Assembly (NCBI RefSeq): GCF_014705945.2
Contig: NZ_CP061538.1
Coordinates: 992,001-1,056,000 of the forward strand
Source: Rothia amarae
GTDB lineage: Bacteria > Actinomycetota > Actinomycetes > Actinomycetales > Micrococcaceae
DNA length: 64,000 bases
Direction: 5' to 3'
Part shown: one piece after another, positions 58,206 to 64,000 of the stretch
How positions within the stretch are numbered: the first letter of the stretch is position 1
Layout: each line of letters opens with the position of its first letter
Notes under the pieces: generated by a model
The model's database searches: none
What the model saw: only the letters and a program-made list of their open reading frames with translations
Told to the model about the DNA's origin: nothing
Position numbers and translations under genes: made by a program

Positions 58206-59723
58206 ATGACCGATAAGACTGTAGAGCTCACTGATCCGAGCCAGACCCGCGTTCGTTTCTGCCCCTCACCGACCGGTACCCCTCACGTGGGTATGGTGCG
58301 TACCGCCCTGTTTAACTGGGCTTACGCTCGTCACACCGGTGGCAAACTGATTTTCCGTATCGAGGATACCGACGCTGCTCGTGACTCCGAAGAGTCCTTC
58401 CAGCAGGTTTTGGATTCTTTGCATTGGTTGGGCATTGAGTGGGACGAAGGCGTGGGCGTTGGTGGCCCTCATGAGCCTTACCGCCAGTCGCAGCGCGGCG
58501 ATAAATACCAGGACGTTATCGAAAAGCTGGTTGCCGGCGGCTATGTGTATGAAGATTTCTCTACCCCCGCTGAGGTGGAGGAGCGTCATAAGGCTAAGGG
58601 CGAGGACCCCAAGCTGGGTTATGACAACTTCGACCGCGATCTCACTGAGGAGCAGAAAGAAGCGTTCCGCGCTGAGGGGCGTGAGCCTGTTCTTCGTTTG
58701 CGTATGCCTGATGAAGACATCACTTTTACCGACCTGGTACGTGGGGAAATCACGTTCAAGGCTGGTAGTGTTCCTGACTTCGTCGTCGTTCGTGCCAACG
58801 GTAAGCCGCTGTACACGCTGGTTAACCCTGTAGACGATGCTCTCATGGGCATTACCCATGTTTTGCGCGGTGAGGACTTGCTGTCTTCAACTCCTCGCCA
58901 AATCGCGCTGTACCGAGCCCTGGTTGAGGTGGGCGTGGCTGAGTTTATTCCACAGTTCGGCCACCTGCCGTACGTGATGGGCCAGGGTAATAAGAAGCTT
59001 TCGAAGCGTGACCCTGAGTCGAATCTCTTTCTGCTTCAAGAAGCTGGGTTCATCAAGGAAGGTTTGCTCAACTATCTTTCCTTGCTCGGTTGGTCGCTGT
59101 CCCATGACCAGGATATTTTCTCCATTGATGATTTGGTGGAGCACTTTGATGTCAAGGACGTTCTGGCGAACCCTGCGCGTTTTGACGTGAAGAAGGCTGA
59201 GGCTATCAACGGCACTCATATCCGTATGTTGGAGGCTGAGGATTTCCGCAACCGCCTGGTTCACTATTTGAAGGCTGCTGAGCTGGTTTCTGCTGAGTCA
59301 TTTGACGAGTTGACCGCGCGTGAGCAGGAGATTCTGACCGAAGCTGCCCCCTTGGTGCAAGAACGTATGCAGTTGCTGGGCGAAGCCCCGGGACTATTGG
59401 GATTCTTGTTCAAGGAAGATTCAGAGATCGTCATTGCCGACGACGCGCGGAAGCAGCTCAAGGAGTCTGCCCCGCAGGTTCTGCAGGCAGCTCTTGATGT
59501 TCTTGAGCCCTTGGATGATTTCACCGCTGAGCTGATTCAGAATGCGCTTCGCGAGGCAATCGTTGAGGGTCTTGAAATCAAGCCCCGCCTGGCGTTTGGT
59601 CCGATTCGTACGGCGATGTCCGGTGCTAAGGTGAGCCCGCCGCTCTTTGAGTCCATGGAGATTCTGGGCAAGGAGTCTTCACTCAACCGGTTGAAGAGCC
59701 TTCTGGCTGATTTACAGAGCTAA
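58206..59723 (+). CDS. gltX: Glutamyl-tRNA synthetase
   Basis: Charges tRNA-Glu, and in this group usually also tRNA-Gln. The 505-residue product has [22 protein letters not shown] (HVGM in place of HIGH), a GxxRLRMP core, [13 protein letters not shown] (KMSKS-type) and a C-terminal anticodon domain. It begins after a weak upstream site (TTTTTCGGTATG). Confidence 0.96.
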   Translation: MTDKTVELTDPSQTRVRFCPSPTGTPHVGMVRTALFNWAYARHTGGKLIFRIEDTDAARDSEESFQQVLDSLHWLGIEWDEGVGVGGPHEPYRQSQRGDKYQDVIEKLVAGGYVYEDFSTPAEVEERHKAKGEDPKLGYDNFDRDLTEEQKEAFRAEGREPVLRLRMPDEDITFTDLVRGEITFKAGSVPDFVVVRANGKPLYTLVNPVDDALMGITHVLRGEDLLSSTPRQIALYRALVEVGVAEFIPQFGHLPYVMGQGNKKLSKRDPESNLFLLQEAGFIKEGLLNYLSLLGWSLSHDQDIFSIDDLVEHFDVKDVLANPARFDVKKAEAINGTHIRMLEAEDFRNRLVHYLKAAELVSAESFDELTAREQEILTEAAPLVQERMQLLGEAPGLLGFLFKEDSEIVIADDARKQLKESAPQVLQAALDVLEPLDDFTAELIQNALREAIVEGLEIKPRLAFGPIRTAMSGAKVSPPLFESMEILGKESSLNRLKSLLADLQS

Positions 59724-59735
59724 TCGGTAGGGGAG

Positions 59736-59771
59736 AGGCGCGCCGCTTGCATGAAGAGCCGGTGCGCCTTT
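59736..59771 (+). terminator. Possible terminator after gltX
   Basis: AGGCGCGCC (59736-59744) pairs with GGTGCGCCT (59761-59769) with one G-U pair and a 16-base loop. A short T-rich tail TTTCCGCTCTCTTTTA follows, so it is weaker than the other terminators. Confidence 0.5.
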
Positions 59772-59815
59772 CCGCTCTCTTTTACCCACTGTGATGCACC
59801 TCTACCTCTTTCGAT

Positions 59816-59844
59816 TTGCACACTACTCAATCCTCGTATAGAGT
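59816..59844 (+). promoter_or_regulatory. Promoter of tRNA-Gln/tRNA-Glu: TTGCAC-17-TAGAGT
   Basis: -35 TTGCAC at 59816-59821 and -10 TAGAGT at 59839-59844, spacing 17, with the same -10 as the first tRNA-Lys promoter. The two tRNA genes follow without another promoter. Confidence 0.75.
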
Positions 59845-59897
59845 TATTACTCGTTGCACAGGTCAAAGAAGAAAAATCTGAAGCCTAAACAACACAT

Positions 59898-59969
59898 TGG
59901 GATATGGTGTAATTGGCAACACTACGGTTTCTGGTACCGTCATTCTAGGTTCGAGTCCTGGTATCCCAG
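59898..59969 (+). tRNA. tRNA-Gln (anticodon CTG)
   Basis: TGGGATA acceptor paired with TATCCCA, D-arm TGGTGTAATTGGCAACACTA, anticodon stem ACGGT/ACCGT with loop TTCTGGT (CTG), T-loop TTCGAGT. No CCA is encoded. Confidence 0.95.
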
Positions 59970-59971
59970 CG

Positions 59972-59990
59972 AACATCTTTTGAAGATGTT
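59972..59990 (+). repeat. 8-bp inverted repeat between tRNA-Gln and tRNA-Glu
   Basis: AACATCTT and AAGATGTT are fully complementary with a three-base loop TTG and fill nearly all of the gap between the tRNAs. Likely a spacer hairpin used in tRNA processing (inference). Confidence 0.55.
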
Positions 59991-59993
59991 TAT

Positions 59994-60066
59994 GGCCCCA
60001 TCGTATAGCGGCCTAGTACTCCGCCCTCTCACGGCGGCAACACCGGTTCAAATCCGGTTGGGGTCA
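59994..60066 (+). tRNA. tRNA-Glu (anticodon CTC), copy 1
   Basis: GGCCCCA acceptor with TGGGGTC, anticodon stem CCGCC/GGCGG with loop CTCTCAC (CTC), T-arm ACCGGTTCAAATCCGGT. No CCA encoded. It is identical in 73 bases to copy 2 at 62680. Confidence 0.95.
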
Positions 60067-60072
60067 CAGGCT

Positions 60073-60105
60073 AAAATCCCTCGCAGAAATGCGGGGGATT
60101 TTTTT
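60073..60105 (+). terminator. Terminator after tRNA-Glu copy 1
   Basis: AAAATCCCTCGCA and TGCGGGGGATTTT form 13 pairs (one G-U) around GAAA; T run follows. Confidence 0.93.
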
Positions 60106-60262
60106 GTTTAATGACGTTGGATGAAAACATCAAATACTTGAGTTTAAACCCCGTAACTTTGGTGGGTGGAGATTCTGGCGACACGCCGACACTACCTGTG
60201 ATAAGTCTTGCGCTGCGCTCCACTATGGAAAACTGAAAGAAAAGTGATTCATTTTACAGTTG

Positions 60263-60649
60263 ATGAGAAATGGCGATGGACGTGAAATTGAGTTTGCGGG
60301 TGGAAGGCAATTCGAGGCCGAATACTTTCACCGCCGTGTTCCGCAAATGAGTACCTATTGCGGGGAAAAAGAAGATGGTACAGAGCTGTGCAACAAAGAT
60401 TTGCGCCTTGAAGCAGAGCATCGCTTCACAAAGGAACATTATCTCAAGAAGAGTAGTGAGATGCGGGCGTATTGGGAGCCTCAGGGGTTCAAACCTTTTG
60501 TGGTGGGTGCAGATGCCCAATCCAAGAAAATTGCTTATAAGACTGACGGCGGTGCTCTGATTCAGTTTGATGCTGGTGAGAATGGGCTGATGATTTTTGC
60601 GGATTCTGTTTGTGTGTTGCCCGGTGAGCCTGATCTGTTGACATCTTAA
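60263..60649 (+). CDS. Signal-less member of a tandem small-protein family
   Basis: Function unknown. The 128-residue product lacks the signal peptide and lipobox of its two neighbours, yet its second half has the same pattern: a helix SSEMRAYWEPQGFKPFV, then strands ending in ALIQFDAGENGLMIFADSVC, comparable with SEKIRAKWESLGWEVK and GGVDYIRVSSPC in the next gene. An in-frame stop at 60245 precedes the start, so the signal sequence is lost or never was present. ATG 60263 is preferred over TTG 60260; no clear ribosome site. Confidence 0.6.
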   Translation: MRNGDGREIEFAGGRQFEAEYFHRRVPQMSTYCGEKEDGTELCNKDLRLEAEHRFTKEHYLKKSSEMRAYWEPQGFKPFVVGADAQSKKIAYKTDGGALIQFDAGENGLMIFADSVCVLPGEPDLLTS

Positions 60650-60675
60650 ATTGCACTTATATGAAAGGTCTGATT

Positions 60676-61242
60676 ATGCGGAAATTAGTAATTGGGTGGT
60701 TAGTCCTGGGCACGATGGTTTGTTCTGGGTGCTCTATGCAGTTCGAGGATGGTCCGGGGAGTTCTGTGTCGGAGTCTGGTTCGAAGGTTGAAGCTGTGCA
60801 GGATGATTTTCGGGTAGCGGTGCAAGAGACGGTGAAAGCTACTGGTTTAGCAGACAATCAGTTCAAGTATCAAAGTGGGCAGGTCTATAACGCTTCGGAG
60901 TTAGAGGGGGATTTAGAAGGGTTCTTGGGTGCATGTGGTGATAACGGGGCCGGATATAAATACGATTATTCCGCTCCGATAGAAGGAGACAAAAAGTATT
61001 CAGCTGATGAGTGGGAGCCTCAGTCTGAGAAGATTCGAGCTAAATGGGAATCTTTGGGTTGGGAAGTGAAGAATGTTGCTCCGGGAACGAAGGACGCTCC
61101 GGAGATTACGATTGGGGCTTCGACTCCTGCTGGAGTGACGGTTCTGTATACGGTAAGCGATGGCGGAGTAGATTATATTCGGGTATCTTCACCGTGTTCT
61201 GCTGAGATCCCTGCGCCGTCGTCCTCTGCTTCAGCCTCATAG
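60676..61242 (+). CDS. Putative lipoprotein, paralogue A
   Basis: The 188-residue product has a lipoprotein signal MRKLVIGWLVLGTMVCSGC (lipobox CSGC). The mature part has two further Cys, in LGACGDN and SSPC, and the shared pattern SEKIRAKWESLGWEVK plus VTVLYTVSDGG. ATG 60676 is chosen with AAAGG seven bases upstream; ATG 60661 lacks a ribosome site. The C-terminal Ser/Ala tail is low complexity. Function unknown. Confidence 0.82.
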   Translation: MRKLVIGWLVLGTMVCSGCSMQFEDGPGSSVSESGSKVEAVQDDFRVAVQETVKATGLADNQFKYQSGQVYNASELEGDLEGFLGACGDNGAGYKYDYSAPIEGDKKYSADEWEPQSEKIRAKWESLGWEVKNVAPGTKDAPEITIGASTPAGVTVLYTVSDGGVDYIRVSSPCSAEIPAPSSSASAS

Positions 61243-61279
61243 TCATTCGTTTTTCTGGGTTTTCGGGGAAGGTTTTTTG

Positions 61280-61849
61280 ATGTTCATCTCTTCTGGGTTC
61301 CGTCGTTTGTTGAGTGTCCGCTTGGCTGTGGTTATGGCGGTGTTGGTGCTGTCAGGATGTGGTTCTGGTGAGCCGAGCGCTAATGAGGTTTTTAAGAATT
61401 ATTATTCTGCGTTGACGGGTACGATGTCTGCTAGCGTGCATCGGGACGATTTTCAGTGGAAAAATGGCACCGAACCGTTTCCATATCTAGATAAAGCCAA
61501 ATGGACTGATATGAAGAATAATTTACGTTCTTGCGATAATGAGGACGTCGCACGGCTGAATGGTATGTATGACACCTATAAGCTGAACTTGGGATACAAG
61601 AATCCTCAGGAAGCAACCGATAAAGTTGCAGCGTATTGGAAGTCTCAGGGCTGGGAAGTAAAAGATATTACTAGTGAGAAAGAGCCTGATATGCGTCAAA
61701 TTCTTACGGTGACTGATACCGATGTCAATTTGTTGTATACCGCAAGTTCTCGTGGTGAGGATATTGAGGCTACTTCTCAGTGTATTTCTGAGTTCTATCA
61801 CGAGGATTCTCCTGCGGAGGATCCGAAAATTTATTCAGCTCAAAAATAG
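61280..61849 (+). CDS. Putative lipoprotein, paralogue B
   Basis: The 189-residue product has the signal RRLLSVRLAVVMAVLVLSGC with lipobox LSGC, then GSGEPSANEVFKNYYSALTG. It shares KVAAYWKSQGWEVKDI, VNLLYTASSRGEDIEATSQC with paralogue A. ATG 61280 is taken with GGGGAAGG about seven bases upstream; a TTG three bases earlier is less likely. Function unknown. Confidence 0.82.
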   Translation: MFISSGFRRLLSVRLAVVMAVLVLSGCGSGEPSANEVFKNYYSALTGTMSASVHRDDFQWKNGTEPFPYLDKAKWTDMKNNLRSCDNEDVARLNGMYDTYKLNLGYKNPQEATDKVAAYWKSQGWEVKDITSEKEPDMRQILTVTDTDVNLLYTASSRGEDIEATSQCISEFYHEDSPAEDPKIYSAQK

Positions 61850-61854
61850 TTCCG

Positions 61855-62064
61855 ATGTTTCATTCCTTCTTTTTGATGTTTTTCTCGGTGCTCCATCGTT
61901 TTTTCAATATCTCTATGGCATTAGCAATGGGTATGCTCGTGCTTACAGGATGCGGTTCTGTGGATCAGAAGAATGAGGCTGTTGAGCCTGGTGCTAATGA
62001 GATTTTTAAAGAGATGTACTCTGCGGTGACTGTTGCTACTAGTGCTAATGGGAATGACAAATAG
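61855..62064 (+). pseudogene. Truncated paralogue of the lipoprotein family
   Basis: The 69-residue frame is a signal peptide, MALAMGMLVLTGC (lipobox LTGC), plus about 35 residues that match paralogue B: EPGANEIFKEMYSAVTVATS against EPSANEVFKNYYSALTG. It stops where B continues for 120 more residues. The frame after the stop is not open to a matching C-terminal half. Probably a decayed or incomplete duplicate. Confidence 0.7.
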
Positions 62065-62184
62065 CTAATGAATCATAAGATTTAGGGCGACAAATACCGG
62101 TCCCAATGTACTGCTCGCGAGCAAATCTTGGATGCGAAATTATTCTGGTTCCTTTAAGTAGTGCTTTTGTTCCTGCAAGCATTC

Positions 62185-62547
62185 TTAGATGAGAGCTTCA
62201 AAAATAAAGCCCAGGATGTAGATGATAAAGGGCAGAAAAAATACCAGATCAAGGAAGATGACCACTATCGCCATGTCACCTCCTAAGCGGTTATATACCG
62301 TCGTCGACTTCCGTTCAGCTCTACTGAGTTTATAAGCCTTAAAAGCCAAGAATAAACTTGTTACCCATAAGAGAGGAGCAGCAACCCCAAAGAGAGTTAT
62401 CAGTAAAATAGAAAAACTCGCAGTACTATTTGAAGCAAAACCCCCTATGAACAGTACTGGAGTAGCAATTATCATAATGAGAGCAATTGCTGGGCCACAT
62501 AACGCTGCTTTGTTAGCCAAATCCTTAGACGGGGCATTCTCAATCAT
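62185..62547 (-). CDS. Small membrane protein, about 120 residues
   Basis: Function unknown. Three to four hydrophobic segments: LCGPAIALIMIIATPVLFIGG, SFSILLITLFGVAAPLLWVT and IVVIFLDLVFFLPFIIYILG, with a basic loop between the last two. ATG 62547 follows GGAAG by five bases; starts at 62559 or 62583 (GTG) are possible. It is convergent with the lipoprotein cluster. Confidence 0.65.
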   Translation of the reverse strand: MIENAPSKDLANKAALCGPAIALIMIIATPVLFIGGFASNSTASFSILLITLFGVAAPLLWVTSLFLAFKAYKLSRAERKSTTVYNRLGGDMAIVVIFLDLVFFLPFIIYILGFIFEALI

Positions 62548-62619
62548 TTTATCTTCCATAGTTAGATGATAAACACAGCCCACTCATAAAACCGGTGTTC
62601 AAAAACACAAGCCCCCACC

Positions 62620-62649
62620 TTGTTCGGGCATATAAACCTGGGGTAAGCT
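62620..62649 (+). promoter_or_regulatory. Possible promoter of tRNA-Glu copy 2
   Basis: TTGTTC at 62620-62625 and TAAGCT at 62644-62649, spacing 18, weaker than the tRNA-Lys and tRNA-Gln promoters. Confidence 0.45.
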
Positions 62650-62679
62650 ATATCTCGTTGTCTTCGCGGCAATAGTGAC

Positions 62680-62752
62680 GGCCCCATCGTATAGCGGCCT
62701 AGTACTCCGCCCTCTCACGGCGGCAACACCGGTTCAAATCCGGTTGGGGTCA
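62680..62752 (+). tRNA. tRNA-Glu (anticodon CTC), copy 2
   Basis: Identical to copy 1 over the full 73 bases (and one base pair more on the 3' side), in a different sequence context, with its own promoter and terminator. Confidence 0.95.
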
Positions 62753-62758
62753 CAACCC

Positions 62759-62790
62759 AAAAATGCTCTTCACAATGAAGAGCATTTTTT
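62759..62790 (+). terminator. Terminator after tRNA-Glu copy 2
   Basis: Stem 62759-62772 with 62776-62789 (14 bp), loop CAA, then T. Confidence 0.92.
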
Positions 62791-62848
62791 GTTTAAAAAT
62801 AGATTGCGCCGCAGGGATAAAACCCATAGATATGCAAGAATACAGACT

Positions 62849-64000
62849 GTGGACGAACAAACAACACCTCTGGCACCCCAACCCATCGAAATTGACGCTG
62901 AACTGCGCACCGTGCAAACAGCTCGCTCAACCATCAACGCGGTTACTCTCCCTCTAGAAACAGCAGAGGTCGAAGAGTCACGGATCACGGTTGCTCGCAC
63001 GCTCACGCAGCTCGATGACTACGTGCTACCCCGCCTTGCCTCGCTCGACGCGCCGCTCACCGTCGTCGTCGGCGGCTCCACCGGCGCCGGTAAATCAACC
63101 CTGGTCAACACCTTATTGGGGGAGCCCATTACCCGCTCGGGCGCGATTCGCCCCACCACCCGGCAGCCCGTACTTTTGCACCGCCCAGAAGACATTGATG
63201 CGTTATCACCTGCGCGCATTCTGCCTCACTTAGAACGCATCAAGCACGAAGGTAAAGGTCCGCTCGTCGGTGCCGAATATGGCTCAACCGACCAACTCAT
63301 TACAGTAGCTACTGACTCCATTCCCGCAGGCATTGCACTTATTGATGCCCCAGACGTCGACTCGGTCAGCGAAGATAACCGCCGCCTCGCCAAACAACTG
63401 CTCGAAGCCGCTGATCTCTGGCTCTTCGTCACCACCGCAAACCGCTATGCCGATGCCGTGCCGTGGGAACTCCTGCACCAAGCTGCCCGACGCGACATCA
63501 CAGTAGCCGTGGTTCTCAACCGTGTACCAGAGGGCTCAGAAGACGAAATCGAAGGCGATTTACGCCGTATGCTCCACGAGGCAGGAATTGACCCCGCCAT
63601 GCTACTCACCGTCACCGAACAAGAGACCGACGAGCGCGGAATGCTGCCCTCGGTTGCTCTTGTCCCCCTCGTTTTTTGGCTCAGAGAACTGGGTGCTAAC
63701 ACCGACGAACGCTCGCGCATCGCCCGCCAAACACTAGAAGGTTCAATTCGTTCCGTTGCAGACAGAATTGAGCAAATCTCACGGGCACAAGAAACCCAGT
63801 ATGCGACCTTCGACCGGTTGGCATCGGCAGTTGATAGTTCCTACAACCGCGCTGCCCACAACATCATCGACTCTACCCAAGACGGCTCCTTGCTTCGCGG
63901 CGAAGTTCTCTCCCGCTGGCAGGATTTCGTGGGAACTGGCGAATTTTTCCGCTCCATTGAAACGGGCATTGGCCGCCTTCGCGACCGTGTAGCCGGTTTC
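62849..64000 (+). CDS. Dynamin-like/YfjP-type GTPase, N-terminal part (3' end outside window)
   Basis: The frame is open from GTG 62849 to the window end (384 codons). It has a short N-terminal helix region, then a GTPase domain: P-loop GGSTGAGKSTLVNTLLG, switch Thr in RPTTRQP, G3 DAPDVDS and a G4-like VLNRVP (N in place of NKxD). Such proteins occur as pairs in actinobacteria near membranes. The C-terminal membrane part, if any, is outside. The start is not certain; no ribosome site is seen. Confidence 0.8.
   Translation, partial: MDEQTTPLAPQPIEIDAELRTVQTARSTINAVTLPLETAEVEESRITVARTLTQLDDYVLPRLASLDAPLTVVVGGSTGAGKSTLVNTLLGEPITRSGAIRPTTRQPVLLHRPEDIDALSPARILPHLERIKHEGKGPLVGAEYGSTDQLITVATDSIPAGIALIDAPDVDSVSEDNRRLAKQLLEAADLWLFVTTANRYADAVPWELLHQAARRDITVAVVLNRVPEGSEDEIEGDLRRMLHEAGIDPAMLLTVTEQETDERGMLPSVALVPLVFWLRELGANTDERSRIARQTLEGSIRSVADRIEQISRAQETQYATFDRLASAVDSSYNRAAHNIIDSTQDGSLLRGEVLSRWQDFVGTGEFFRSIETGIGRLRDRVAGF

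Noticed and set aside
59994-62752. tRNA-Glu copies as attachment sites of an integrated element
   Set aside because: No integrase, excisionase or phage gene is seen between them, so an integrative element cannot be claimed; only the islet layout is reported.

Overview
The window is chromosomal DNA of a high-to-mid G+C actinobacterium. Signs are a mycothiol-dependent formaldehyde dehydrogenase, the NucS mismatch endonuclease, the long actinobacterial AtpH, DUF3039 and DUF2017 proteins, the clpS-DUF2017-murI-rph-rdgB order, and many start codons placed 6-7 bases after a -10 hexamer (leaderless mRNAs). Moderate G+C and gene style suggest the Micrococcaceae, probably Rothia; this is inference from reading, not from a search. 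No prophage, IS element, CRISPR array or rRNA was seen.

Layout. 1-5.8 kb: the end of the F1Fo ATP synthase operon (atpF'-atpH-atpA-atpG-atpD-atpC) with structured intergenic RNAs and a strong terminator. 5.8-14.4 kb: nucS, a small zinc-ribbon-like protein, an AI-2E family exporter, a YbbN-like chaperone, an ABC-2 exporter pair, DUF3039 and a DEAD/DEAH helicase. 14.4-16.4 kb: NAD salvage (pncB-pncA). 16.5-20.8 kb: clpS, DUF2017, murI, an MBL hydrolase, rph, rdgB. 20.8-28.5 kb: an APH-fold kinase-like protein, a degenerate ADP-ribosylglycohydrolase homologue, sbcD-sbcC and an MFS permease. 28.5-36.9 kb: the mscR-MBL formaldehyde pair, an alpha/beta hydrolase, YihY, mqo, an orphan peptide-binding lipoprotein, tRNA-Leu, bcp and a MarR regulator. 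37.5-37.9 kb: two tandem identical tRNA-Lys units.

38.5-49.3 kb is mainly amino acid biosynthesis: an ilv attenuator with a leader peptide, ilvB-ilvN-ilvC, serA, metG, an SGNH hydrolase opposite a lipoprotein, and thrC. 49.3-54.9 kb holds a histidine kinase, a NarL-type regulator and a MacB/FtsX-type ABC exporter; the same dyad lies upstream of both transcription units, so the regulator probably controls its own operon and the exporter. 55.0-59.7 kb: leuB, ilvE, an FAH-family hydrolase and gltX.

59.8-62.8 kb is an islet of four tandem, related secreted-type small proteins (two intact lipoproteins, one without a signal peptide, one truncated) and a small membrane protein. It lies between two identical tRNA-Glu genes. 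The window ends inside a dynamin-like/YfjP-type GTPase gene.

The best candidates for further work are the shared dyad of the two-component/ABC system, the tRNA-Glu-bounded lipoprotein islet, the degenerate DraG-like protein that shares a 35-base promoter region with sbcD, and the alternative hairpins between atpH and atpA.
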